From Talpa occidentalis (taxonomy: Eukaryota; Chordata; Mammalia; Eulipotyphla; Talpidae), in NCBI RefSeq assembly GCF_014898055.3, contig NW_023603184.1:117046615-117110614 (forward strand): a DNA stretch of 64,000 nucleotides. The letters are read 5' to 3'. This document shows, in pieces, positions 49,470 through 62,144 of the stretch; positions within the stretch are counted from its first letter, which is position 1, and every line of letters begins with the position of its first letter. The notes below the pieces were generated by a model, which saw only the letters and a program-made list of their open reading frames with translations, made no database searches and was not told the origin of the DNA. The position numbers and the translations under genes are program-made.

Positions 49470-49552
49470 TACCTTTTTTGACCTTTGAATTCCTGGTACC
49501 TAGCATAGTTCATCTTAGCAGCTCTTCAATAAATGACTGAATGAATTACAGA
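49470..49552 (+). mobile_element. L2 3' end
   Basis: GAATTCCTGGTACCTAGCAT and TCTTCAATAAATGACTGAAT-GAATT match the sense L2 3' terminus. Confidence 0.6.
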
Positions 49553-51774
49553 GAGAATGCTGCAAAGGAGTGGAAAGGAGTTAAAGAAAAGTCAGTGAGC
49601 CGGGCATGAATACGGAGGTAAGAACTGCTGATCGGGGCATACAAACTCTCACTAACTTCCTGCCACCGGGCACATGAAGTCTCTACAGAAAGAGAAGGCT
49701 GTGAAGAACTAATGTTCACCTTTCTCCTCTTATTTGAATCTACTCAGAAAAAGGAAACAGAGCAGGAACCCTTACTCGCTTTAATGGCATCAAGTTCAAT
49801 TGTGCAAAGATATTTTCAATAGCCTGGTTTCTCCTTAGACTTTGTGGTACCTGAGTGCAGTTTTTAGGAACCCATATCATTTGAACTTGGTAGCAACTTG
49901 TCATTTTATTGCTATTTCAAACCATAGAAAAATATAAGGTTCTGATGAAAAGGTGACAGAATTATCATATAGTGTAATGGTGAAATTGCAGGTCACTCTG
50001 TACTTTAGCAGCTTATGTAAATTAATCCAGGGTTTTTCTTTCCACAAAAATGAAAGGCGGACATTTTTAAAAACAGAAACTATCCTTTCTTCACTGCTTT
50101 TGGCAAATAATTACATTATTATTCATTCTGAAAGGAGTAACTAGTTAATTATAGCATGTCACAAGTATTTTACATGAGCCAAGGATTTGTAAGGCTGAGG
50201 ACTGCATGGATGCCTTTAATTTTTTTTTTTGTATTTTCTTTTCTTTTCTTCTTTTTTTCAACCTATCTCAGTCTTCTGACATTTTGACATTACGATTACA
50301 TAGATCTCTTTTCTTCTAGGCTACAAAGAAAAAGAGCCAGCCCTACTTGAAAATAATAATTTCAGGGGTTGCTATATAGAAATACTACCCTCTGAAAATC
50401 CTTCAAGAAAATTAGTATTGACTGAAAACCTTAGCTCTCTGAATTTTAAGAAAGAAATGAAACATTCAAAAATTTTAAAAGACCACTTGATGGAATGAAG
50501 AATGTAAATTACGGGCTGTAAGAGGTGGTGTCCAAGACAATGCTCTTACATTGACAATTACCTCATGAATATTTTGGGGGATGTGACATTAATTTAGTAC
50601 CCTGCCTTTTTGAAATGGCTCTTACCAGAATGTTCAGCAATGAGTTAAATAAGCCTTTGTCCTGTATTTAGGAATGCCTCTAGTCCACCCGTGTCAGGAT
50701 GCAATGCTGCCAGGTAGCAAATTACTTATTCATGTGTCTGGTTTGTGACTGCTCCTTAATTTCACTAGATCATGTTCTATCTATTAACCACACCTGTCAC
50801 TCCTTCCTCTCTCAGGGTCCTTGCCTCAGTGTCCATTCCAAATTTTGAGTATATAATATTTCTGATCAGTTTTAAAGCACCCAGAAGCACTGCAACGAAG
50901 TTGGCTTTCTGGGAGTTTTTGGACCTTGACTGGCTTGTTTCCCTTGAGTCTGTCTATCTCTGGGGTTACCATGCAGAAACCTTCTGCCTGATCAGTAAAT
51001 GAGGTCAGAGCCACTGTCTGTGCTTTCTGTCAGAACGTAATGGATGAGCTGCATTATATTAATAACAGTAAAACACAGTGTGTACCTTTCATTCAAGACT
51101 CTTGTTATAATACTCTATTTGTTCATTAACTCTCACATCACTCCTTTTGATGAAACTTTATTATAAGTATTTTATCTTTAAAGAAAATACAATTCCAGGA
51201 ATGACGATGAGTCTTTGGAGGAGGGGGTAAAATGACCCTGCAGACAAAGTGTGGCTAAGCATCCAATGAAAGAAAAAACTTTTAAGTCCATCTATTGCTA
51301 CTGAATTAACACATATGAGCTTAGTATTATTACTATTATTATTTACTTTATGAAGGACAATCCTTTCAGTTTTGATATCTAGGAGGAAGAACTACCTTCC
51401 CCAGACACATTATCCAGTACTACACTGAGGTTTTCCAAGGAGATGAAGTTTATACTGTACATAGGAAAACTTAATAGCAATCAATATATCTCTTTTATAA
51501 AGAGGCAAAGCATAGAAGTCGGCCTATTAGATGGAAAAGTCTTGGTAATATTGGGACTCACTGATTGGAAAAAGCCAAGAACAAATAGCCAATCAATGGG
51601 TGTCTGAACAAAGGAAATTGAGAAATCCCTTCTTCGGATGGTATACGACTTTTGCAAAGAATCCCATTTTGAGCAGGAGAAACAATTGTTGGGGAAGAGA
51701 CTGATGGTCATACATTGAAATAATATCTAATATAATAAAGGTAGATGAGGATATGTGACTAGATCTGTGTCTAA

Positions 51775-51935
51775 TTGAAGCTTGATGATTTACTAGCTGA
51801 ATAGCATTGAACTAGTTACTAAATTCCCCTGAGCCTGAGAAATGGAGATGCAAACTCAGGACTGCAGGGATTAGATGGAATAGTGCTTAAAGAAGCTTTT
51901 GAGAAGTTACAATTACCCAGTAGATATTGGTCATC
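51775..51935 (+). mobile_element. MIR remnant
   Basis: GAACTAGTTACTAAATTCCC-CTGAGCCTGAGAAATGGAGA and TTAGATGGAATAGTGCTTAA follow the sense MIR order. Confidence 0.6.
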
Positions 51936-51944
51936 ATTGACTTT

Positions 51945-52112
51945 TGAGTTAGTGGTTGTCAATTCTGGATATGCATCAAAACCTTTCAAAAATATTTCAA
52001 AAACCCATTTGATTGGGTCCCAACACAGAGATTCTTACCTAGCAGGTCTGGTGTGAAGGCTAGGTAAGAGTAATTGCAAAAATGCTGCAGGTGATATTCC
52101 TGTGCAGCTGTG
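51945..52112 (+). mobile_element. hAT-type MITE remnant (MER5A-like)
   Basis: AGTGGTTGTCAATTCTGGAT-ATGCATCA, AGATTCTTACCTAGCAGGTC-TGG, and CAGGTGATATTCCTGTGCAG fit a MER5A-type element. Confidence 0.6.
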
Positions 52113-52134
52113 GTGCATTGTAATTATAATAGAT

Positions 52135-52270
52135 ACTCTTTCTCATTCTCTAAAACTGCTTAAGAGATCTTCCAAATTTAGTGTGTGTAAGATTCACCAT
52201 AAGAAATTTTGATGCCATAGATCTGGAGTGGGACTCAGAAATCTTATGTTAAGCAAGTTTCTTACTTGTG
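52135..52270 (+). mobile_element. hAT-type MITE remnant (MER5A-like)
   Basis: AATTTAGTGTGTGTAAGATT-CACC, ATAGATCTGGAGTGGGACTC-AGAAATC, and TTAAGCAAG fit a second, shorter MER5-like copy close to the first. Confidence 0.5.
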
Positions 52271-52399
52271 TCTTTTTGAGGCAGATTGCATGCATAGCTT
52301 ATTGAGAAATCTTAACTATGGCTCTAGTCACACCTCTCTCCCTCCCTTTCATTTCATTGTGAGAGATTTAATATTCATAATGTACATGATTCATTGACA

Positions 52400-53010
52400 T
52401 GCATTAAAGGACAGATTATATGCTATAGGTGTGTGGGGTCAGGTGACAGGGACAAGTGAATAAATGCACTGATTCCAAAACATCAGCGATAGATCATTCA
52501 GCAGAACTGATTCACCAAGTAATGAAATAAAGTGGGAAAAAGGAGATGAGACAGTAGACAGGATTCCTTGTGACAGGCTGTTAATTAGCTCAAACTTCCA
52601 CATGACTCCCAAGTTTAATACTCATGAAATAGGGAGGAAAAAAAGTGATAACTGAAATATCTCAAAAGATGGGTAGGATTTAAAAGAATTGTGGTAGAGT
52701 GAATCCCATGGGGCAATGTGCAGAGGCAGACAGCACACCGGGTGCTGGGGACCAAGAATAGATCAGTTTGATTGGAATGGACTCTACCTGTCAAAAGTGG
52801 TGGAATACACCACTCTAGACAGATTATAAAGGGACTCAATTCCATCCCAAGAAGTGACCTTTATCTTCTAAGCAATAGGGAGTCCCGAAAGCTTTTTGAG
52901 CACAGGGTGATGAGAAGGTCAACATGATGAAAGGGGTGCTTTAGAAAGATTACACTTGCAGTGGAGTGCAGGCAGAGGGACTAGTCGCCAGGTCATCTCT
53001 GTAAACTAGA
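52400..53010 (-). mobile_element. L2 remnant
   Basis: AAGCAATAGGGAGTCCCGAA, GATGAGAAGGTCAACATGAT, and AAGATTACACTTGCAGTGGA fit the antisense L2 3' region. The first 400 bp are less certain. Confidence 0.5.
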
Positions 53011-55023
53011 GGGACTAGCAAGGAAAGCCCTGGAGAGAGGCATTCACTCTAAGGAAGAAAAGGAAGAATCAATAAGGCTTAGTGGCTAGATACTTAAGGC
53101 ATATTACAGACAAGTACTAAGCAAGAATGTCACCACCATGCCCTTCCTGCTCTACCCTTTCCTGCTTTGTTCCTGATCTGCCTTGTGTTCCAAATCGGAA
53201 ACTTATTAGAAGAACAGGCAGGCTAAGGGAGGTAGCTATGTGTGTAGGACTCAGGACAGAGAGTTTTCTTTCTTTGCTATTGGGACAGGGAAAACAGTGG
53301 TCTACATGATGGTTATATGTAAGCACCCTTAATTGTAGTTGAAGGAGAATGACTTCTTGTGTTAGTGTCTATTCTAGGGCTGATTTAAAGCTACTGCTGC
53401 AAAACCACAGTGGCAGCAGATAGTTATTCAAGCCCACTGCCTTAGAGTGCAAACAAGTCTCCCTCTAAAACAGCAAGTGCTCCCACACCTGTCTCCAGTA
53501 TATATAATAGGGTTGATGGAGGCTACAACTTATGGACAATTTCTTATATCACAGGTGCATTTTCCCAGGATGCATCTACTTTTTCCTTTTTGAAGCAGTT
53601 ACATTTACATCTTAAAATAATCAAAGTAAACATTCTTCTTACTCATATACAGTTTAAAAAATATCTTGAAGCAAAAATCCCTCATTACCATCATGTTATA
53701 CTCTTGCTCATTAAACTGGAAAACATAACCAAGGATGACTCTGATTACTAAGAAGCACTCTCGCTCTGAGAGATGGCTCTAAGCACACAACAAAGTCAGA
53801 AAGCACGAAAAACCCACAATAAAATGTTGGAAGGAAAAACAATGCAATGAAATTATGAAAAGAAAATCTCATTTGAATAACGCGAGAGACTAAATGCCCA
53901 CTCACTCCTTTCGTCGTGATTCTGTGAGCGCTCCAGCTGTCCTTCTGGCCCACTTGCCACATTCTCACACCCACTTGAGTTGGGGAAGTGGCTGAATGTT
54001 TATATTTTACAAACCAGCCCTCTTGTATGTTTTCATTTGACAAAGAACTCTCAGGAGTAAATATATGTGAAAATCATTACAGTCAAGATTTTTGACAAAA
54101 CTACAACTTAACACCACACCCTTGGATTTCACACAGAAGTGATAAAAAACAGTAGGTGAATAATAGTTTTGTGTTGTGGTAAGATTGCTGGTTTGAAAGT
54201 GTCATCCATTGCACTGTTCTGGTGGTTTTCATTTCCTTCATATTTATTTGTTTTCTTAAAAGGACACTTGGGATAATTCTTTTCAGAGAAAAAAAAGGTA
54301 GTCTCACTTGATGACCTACAAAATCTCCCAAAATGTCAGTTTAGGACCTACTGTGGTCTCCTCTCTTAGTTGGCTCTTGGATGCTCAAAGGTAAGTCGTG
54401 TGTGTGTGTAAAATGAATGATGGATGGGGTACATAGAAACAAAATATCCAACTACTGCTATTGATTCTATTGAATCTTGCTACATAAATTTAAGAAAATG
54501 AGGTTGACATCAGTATATTTATAACATTTCTTCATACAATTAATTCTCACTGTTTTTCAAAACACCTTTTTTCCAGACCAATATCCACAAAATTTTATGC
54601 TGTTATTATTCAGTATAAAAACAAGACATTGATTAAACTATGCTGGCATGAACAAATTCCACCGATAATTAAAACTTGTATCAAATGATTCCCCTTTATG
54701 ACTACATCATCCTTTCTTTTTTACTTATTAATTTTAGAGTTAATTTAATTGGAATTCATTTTTAAACTGATATTTAATAAATATGATAATAAACTATGAT
54801 AGGGATGTTATACCCCAGCTTTTCCTAAAGAAAGGGGAGATAGGAAATATGATTAAAGACAGAAGATGCCATTAACTTTTTCTGTAATATCATGTTTCTT
54901 AATATCAAAAGAAAATATTGTAAAATGTAATCATTAAAACAAAGTGGTAGATGCAGGTTATTCAAACTGGTAAAATTATCAGCTTGACAAATATTTTTTG
55001 TGTTGATTTAGATATAGATAATT

Positions 55024-55300
55024 TATTTATTTATTTATTTTTATTTATTTTTATTTATTTATTTGTAAAAGCACTGGGCACAGTCAGAAGTGCGGGAGGA
55101 TGAGAGAATTCATCAGAGTCAGAGCAGAGAGCAGAGCAGGCAGAAGGACCGAAGTACACTGCTGAGGGGAGCAGCGGGAGGCAGGAGAGGTCTAGGGGCC
55201 ATGTGGGACCCTCGCCAGCGGCCAGGGATCAAACCGGCGCTGCAGAGGCTGGGGCAGCTTCGCAGTCCAGCGCTCAACCACTGAGCCACCAGGCGAGGCC
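55024..55300 (-). mobile_element. tRNA-derived SINE, copy 9, with expanded TAAA tail
   Basis: On the minus strand it begins GGCCTCGCCTGGTGGCTCAG, has B box GGTTTGATCCC, and ends in an expanded (TAAA/TAAAA)n tail of about 45 bp (plus strand 55024-55067). The flanks share TATAGATAATT (55013-55023 and 55302-55312). Confidence 0.94.
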
Positions 55301-55899
55301 CTATAGATAATTAATTTCTAAATCCTTTAAACCAAATTGAAAAAAAAAATTTGCCAGGAAAAATTCCAGTGGAATAAAATGTTTCTGTGTGTAACTAAGA
55401 TTGGGAAATGCCTTAACAAAAACAACTTTCAAGCAGAGTTTATTATATGAAAGGAATCACTGCTAACTCTCCTCATCTTACTTGCGTGCCCACTTAAATG
55501 TTAAACTTGCAAGCACATGGTGGCATTTCAGTTTACAGGCTTCAGCCAGCGTTCTCTATTGACTTCCTGCAAAATTGCCCATGAGTTTTGATTGCTCAGA
55601 AACAGGGCTTGTATGGCAGTGTTGTCGGCCAGAAATAGTTGCGAGCTATTCTGAAACCCTTGGGATGAAAGACTTTAAGTCTAAATGTTTGAACATTTTG
55701 CCTTGAAATAAGAAGGCTCCAGAGTTTCTCAAAAACATTAAGCTTTAAAAGGCAAGAAGGCAAAGGATGTGTACTGTCTCCCTGCCGAGAACTTTGGCTA
55801 AGCCACTCTTGTTAAAGATTGGGAGGGCTGCCACTATTACTGTTAGCCTTTTAGAGCTTCTTTTTCTTTTTCCTCCTAGGCACATGCATTTTCATTTAT

Positions 55900-56230
55900 C
55901 ACAAATCTCACTTAATTCTGTCTAATCCCATAAGTGTAGTAAGCACCTACTAGCTACTAGCTTCTGGGCTAGACATCAGAGACACCCTAATGACATGTGA
56001 TCCCACTGGCGGTAGTGATCACAACAGAATGAGAAAATCAAATGTCCATAAAACAGTATCATCAGAGCTGACTTTGTTGGTATGAACAAAGTCTTCTGAG
56101 AGCAGTGAGGAGGAATAATGACTTTACCTAGAGGGTCTAGGAAGGTTTCACAGAGGATGAGATGTTTGAACTAGAACTTTAAGGAGGAGTTGGACTTTCA
56201 ACAGGTGGTTTCCATGGTGACTTACAGCAA
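55900..56230 (-). mobile_element. L2 remnant
   Basis: TAAGCACCTACTAGCTACTA, TAGGAAGGTTTCACAGAGGA, and GATGTTTGAACTAGAACTTT match the antisense L2 3' region in order. Confidence 0.6.
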
Positions 56231-57084
56231 GAGGATTTGTAAGTTCTTACTGTAGTGAAGATACCTCCCTAATGATAACACTTCTCATTCTCTTTGCTCC
56301 ATTGAGCTTGTCCTGTGTTCCGTGAAATAAGACATGATAAATCAAAAGACTTTTCTCCTTCCCTAAAACTCTTGTCCAATGTTTTGTTATAAATGATAGC
56401 ATATATCTTCTGACCCAGATCCAGAAAGGTTTCGGAAAGTTAGGCCAGGTCATTGAAAGAACTTGGCATCATAAGTCAGGACTCTGGGTACTGGTTTGGT
56501 TGCTCTCTAGTTTCTGGATCTTCTAGCTGCAGGACACTAGAGAATAAACTGGCCCATAAGATGATGCTGATGGTGGTCAACTCCAAAACCCTAACACTGT
56601 TATTCATATTACCAATTATTTCTGTTTATCCAGCATATCCCCATCTTCCTGCCATTTTCACAGTCTTTGTTGGTTCTTTTTTTACTGAAGTCTCTACTAA
56701 ATAAATGGCATTCTCTCCCATCCTCCCTGACACTATAGCACAGTGCTTTGCAGAAAGTAGAGATCTTACATAGGATGGCTGAATGAATGGATGGATGAAT
56801 AATTGAGGATTCCTGTTTGGTTTTCCTATAGTGCCTTAATGTTCTTCAAATCAGTGAATTATTTGGTGTTTTCTAACTTTCCAGAGCTCTAAACCATACT
56901 TTTGGTCATCTAAGAATGCTTTCTTCCTAGGGTTGATGCTTCCTCTACTAGGGTTCTTGCTCTTTACTCATCTCTAGTCTTGCTACACTCACCAACCTGT
57001 CCTGTGTCACACGTTTCCACTTTAGTGGGAAGAACATCAATCATGGATCTTGTAACTAGATACCTCAGCCCATTATCTGTGAAT

Positions 57085-57275
57085 AGTAAATGCTTGCCAA
57101 ATGAATGATATAGTTCTGCGTTAAAATTTTGCAAGAATACTTGATTCATCTGTAAAATGTGTAAAATCATTTCTAAATCACAATAACACCCACCTTGAGA
57201 AGTTGTCTAAGGATTAAATGGAGAACAAATGGAAACAACTTCATGTGATATTTGGTACCTAACAGGTTCTGGTGC
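57085..57275 (+). mobile_element. Possible MIR remnant
   Basis: TTCATCTGTAAAATGTGTAA and TAAGGATTAAATGGAGAAC resemble the sense MIR 3' half. Confidence 0.45.
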
Positions 57276-57804
57276 TTCCCTTGCTCTTAAAGAGTTCATT
57301 TCTTCACCTTGCATGAAATTGATCTAGCCCATTTGTAGATGGCCATCAAACTACATTACCTTTCCACCTATATCTACTTGATTAACTGCAAATAAGCTTC
57401 GATTCAATGTGGAGTAAAGAAATATTTGCCATGCATATTTATCGAAAATCTATAATGGTCTTTCTGCCACATTTGGAAGTATAAAAAGACTAATGGTCTT
57501 TCTTTTTTTGTTGTTAAAAAGAAACTTAATCAATAGCATCTTCAGTATATTCTGTTTTTAAAGATGAGATATTTGGCATTGTCCCCTTGACTTCAGTTTT
57601 TGATTCTTTATAACTTTCAAAATACATAAACCATTAGCTTATTTATCTGGTTTTCCAGAAATATTATACATTCTTAAGTTTTAGAATATCATTGACCTGA
57701 GTAATGTTAAAATAAATTAATTTCACTGCTACATTTATTTTTAGTCCTTGTTATCTCTGTCATTCCCTCCTTCCTCTTTCTCTCTTCACTGCTTTGTCTC
57801 TTCT

Positions 57805-57980
57805 CAAATATTTGTTAAATATGCAGTCCAAGTACTTATGAAAAAGTTTTTGTCATTTATGGAGCTTACAATCTAGCAGAGAAGCTTACTATTTAGAACA
57901 CTGGAAAAGTTCAAAATTCCTAATAACATAAAATAAATTATAAATTTTCAATAAACATGATATAAATGTACTATATTTAC
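57805..57980 (-). mobile_element. L2 remnant
   Basis: AATATTTGTTAAATATGCAG and TTTATGGAGCTTACAATCTA-GCAGAGAAGC match the antisense L2 3' end. Confidence 0.55.
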
Positions 57981-58482
57981 ATGCAGAGACAATATAAGTG
58001 AGAGAAAGGTGAATATTTTTGTATTATCAAATAGTAGATTTATGGATTTTAGATAAAAATACAGAGCAACATGCATAAGGTCACACTGAATTCTTTCACT
58101 CTGTTTTTTTTCATGTCAGAGTTATTTGCTAATGGTGCTATTTTTTCTATTCTAATTAAAACGCCCACATTTCTATTCTTAAGCATAGCTATGGAAAATG
58201 GTCTTGTTTTCAACTTCATCTCAGGAAGTTTTTTAATATGCATAATCAAATGTGGACTTTTCTTTCAGTCATAGTAAGAGTCCATTATAGCAACAAAACA
58301 TGATTTTCAAAAGGGTATTTTAAATTATTTCTGAGAAAAAAAAACATTTTAATGAAACAAATAAGCTACTGATTGTAAAAGACATTAGAATTATTTTATT
58401 ACCTGAAATTTGGCAATATTTTCATAATTTAAGATTTTTGGCGACAATATATGGAGTGTATACTGGGGCTATGATTTACTCT

Positions 58483-58752
58483 ATTTATTTATATATATTT
58501 TACATCATTATTCATTTTTAAAAAATGTTTACTTTCTTTTCTTAGGTGTAGTCCCCACAGAATGTCCACCACCAATTCACGCGTGCACCATCACCACAGT
58601 GCCCTGTGCTCCTCCCTCCCACATTCCGATCCCTTTCCCACCCCTTCCCCTGCAGGATGTCTCTGGTTTATAGTTGTCTGTTTTTTGTTTTGCTGCGTTG
58701 TGTTTTTTTATTGTTGTTATTTTGGGGACCCAAATAAGGCATCAGGGATTTT
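58483..58752 (-). mobile_element. LINE-1 3' untranslated region with an inverted 5' end
   Basis: On the minus strand, positions 58725-58483 match the L1 3' untranslated region seen at 14300-14718. Next to it, on the plus strand, about 58726-58752 reads ggggacccaaataaggcatc. This resembles the sense strand of the adjoining part of the same untranslated region (gggaaccaaataagacatc in the other copy). The two parts are thus head to head. Both outer flanks carry ATTTACTCT (58474-58482 and 58753-58761), a likely target-site duplication. Confidence 0.75.
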
Positions 58753-59884
58753 ATTTACTCTTACTCATGGTATTCATCTATTTCATAAATTGTAAGTCTT
58801 CTATCTTAAGCAAGTTAAATTACAATCTCTTTGAACTCATATTCCTTATTATCACTTTTTATGATTTTCAAAATAAGCAACTTGAAGTGTCACACTATAA
58901 ATGGGCATGTTAGAAAACATAAATGAATTCCTTTTAAGTATATCAGCCAATAGCTGATTGAAATTTAAAATCATTGTTTGATCACTTAAGTTTGTATTGC
59001 TAAATAGCACATATTCTGTGCCTTTCTTTACTTACAAATGATCTACCAAGGTTTGACATTTGCCAGGAAGGCTGACTTGCTGCTTGCTGAGATCATTATG
59101 AGACACACATCAAGGCACCAGCGGGGCCAATGCCAGCGAGCTGTACAGGAGACTTTCATTACTCATCCAGATGTTGCATCAGTCGGGGCGCCTTCAACAT
59201 GAGTTGGAGTTTAAGCTTCTATTTTCCTTGATAAAAAGCTAACTCTAAATAAATGAACTATCTGGTACCCAGCTAATCTTCCAACACTGTGAGTGGGGTG
59301 AAATATATTTGTCTGAGTAAAGCTGAGACCTTTTCAAGGGGAAACTGAATGCACAGGCAAGGTCTGAGGTATAAGCTGGAGTGATGAGCAAAGGCATTTG
59401 TCAACATGGACAAATATGGACAAATGATGATTGTTAAAATAATGACTAATATAACATCTTTGTGAAGCAAAAATAAATGAACTGGTTTGTTATCTAACAG
59501 GTTTTTCTAATATGAAAAAGTGCTTTTCTAATCAAATATATTTAGTGCTATTCTAATCAAATATATTTTAATCTAGAAAAAATGAGGTGACTTTAACTTT
59601 GTATTTATACTCATAGATCAGAGAATAACTTGAATCATGACATTCATAATGCACTGAGGAAAATGATCAGTATATCTAGGTATATAAAAATGAGCAGAAG
59701 TGTATATAAATTAATTTTTTCTCTGAACATAGGAAAAATATTAGAAACTAATTCAAAATTAGGACACTAAGTGTCTCAGAATTGAGAAATAGCTAAAGAT
59801 GAATATACATTTACTCTATAGGTATAAATCACCAGAGAAATGAAAGAGCCTCTGAATTGCTCTCTGTTTCTCTCTGCCTCCCTA

Positions 59885-60445
59885 GAGTCAGCTCACAACA
59901 CAGCCAGCCATATGCTTTTAAAATAAAGGAGATCAAATCATTCCCTTGCTCAAAATCCAGCAAAGGCTTTCCATTGACCTTAGAATAAAATCTATGTTTC
60001 TTATCATGGTTTATGAGGCCTTATGTGATCTGGCCCTGGGTGACCTCTTCAATTTCATTTCTTAGCAATCTCCCCCACCCTTTCCTTGCTCCAACCACAT
60101 CGGACTTTTAACTGCTCCCGAGACACATCAGAAATGCTTCTGTCACTAGGATTTTTCATTTGGGCTCCCTCTGCCTGGCATGTTCTTACATCAGATACTC
60201 ACAGGACTCAAATATGACCTATTTAGAGATGCATTTCCTAACCCCCCTAACAAAGTCAGAACAGTTCCATCACTGAATCCGATAGGTTGTATACTTGTTT
60301 AATTGTCTATTGTCTCCACTTCAATGCATGCTGCACAGAGAGAGTGACTTGGTCTGTTTTGTTCACAGTTATATTATTCAGGCCAAGAACAATACCTGCG
60401 TGCACAAGATAGGTGTGCAGTAAATATTTGTTGAATAAATGAGTA
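59885..60445 (+). mobile_element. L2 remnant, long and well preserved
   Basis: The order TCATTCCCTTGCTCAAAATC, GATCTGGCCCTGGGTGACCT, TTGGGCTCCCTCTGCCTGGC, TGACTTGGTCTGTTTTGTTC, and GTAAATATTTGTTGAATAAA is the full sense L2 3' region, ending at its terminus. Confidence 0.8.
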
Positions 60446-62144
60446 AATAAAGGGCATTTTTGACTTAAAAATATGCTGCTATTATTAGTGATCTATACAA
60501 AATTTCGATTTGAATTACATGGTTAATTAGATCAATGTGTATTATTTTGCTTCAATTATCAAGAAATGTATTTCCTCAATCTCATATGCAATGAATATTT
60601 ATTAGTTTTTGTTAAATGCTTAGCTCACAGTGGATGTACAATAATATTTGCTTAATAAATCGACTGTCTACCATGTACAAGTTATTAGACATTTTGATAT
60701 TTACCAAAAAACAAAAAGGTCAAATATCCCTGGTATGTGGACTAAGTTATTTTAAATATGATGATGAATTTTGTGTCCCAAGGATCATTCTTCAGAAAAC
60801 AGTATGAATGGTAAAGATCCCTCTAATTTGACAGCCTTAGGCTACGTGCAGTGCATACAGTTAGACTTTTCATTATCTATGTACATTTTTTGGCATTAGA
60901 ATTCTTATTATAAAATTTCAATCTGTTTTGTCATTGTGATGCTCATCATTGAGATTCCCCATCTGTCAGAATCTTCTTATTCTGAGCAAAAACTTAATCA
61001 GCTTTATTTCTTTTAATGATTATTTAATTTGTACCAACCTTTGTTATTACTATCCTTAAGATCACCTACCCTTCAAAGTATGAGTCAGTGTTTACTGCTG
61101 TGGTAGAAAGTGATTGAAGGTTGCTGTCTGCTGTAAGCCTGTGCCAATCAAGCAGTTTCTTCATCTTTTGGCAATTCAGTATGTGTCTAATTCAAGTAAT
61201 TTGATCATTTGATCATTGTGATCTGACTTCCAATTATACTTGTATCAACAGATCCATTTCATTTCAGAGATGCAGCAGTAGCTACTGAAAATTGAATAAA
61301 ACTTGGGCCTGTGCTGGTTGGAAGGTCTACAGATTCAAAAATTTAGGTAGAACAAGGCAAATAATGTGTGTCAATGTATTGCTTATATTATATGTAACTA
61401 TCACTACATCAACAATTGGAATCATAAGGCATGTTAAACAGTGTATAAATATTTTGGAGGGAAAAATTTTGTCCTTTCACAGGCATTATTTTTATTTTGA
61501 CTGTGGTTCCTGGAGGCTACTAGTTAAGTGGTATGCTTTGCAGATGTGATTAATAAGGCAAGCAAATGCATAGCAGACCATATATCCCTGTGCTTAGCAA
61601 GACTTCTTAGGCAACACTGTTGTACTTCTTATTTGATGCATGTGCTGTGTTTGAGCAGGCAGCAAGCTCTTAGTTGGTAGGTAGCAAATATTAGGATTGA
61701 CTATATTTTGCTATATAAAGTTTTATCTAGAAAAACAATTTATACTGTAAAAAAATAAACAAGGATGTTTAGTAGTTTGAGAAAGCTACTAAAATGAAAT
61801 TTAGTGTGTATAATCTAAAAAATGAAATTAGAAAAATGATTTTTAAAAGTTAAATCTAAATATTGTAGCCCTGACCTGTCAGTGGAATATTTTTTTGTCA
61901 ACAGAGGGAATTAAAATGCTTGATTGGCTTTCTAGGAGCAGTCAGAGAAGCTTATTTTGCCAGACTGATAAAGACTAAAATGGTTATAGGGTTTTAGATG
62001 TTAATTATGAATTTGTTCCATTTGGCAACATACTCTGCAATATGTGTGCCCCTTTGAAAGAATTCATGATTAAAGATGGAAACTGTGGCCAAATCGTACA
62101 ATTCATAGTCTATTTTTTAAAAGCTGAAGAATGATCATCTTTTT

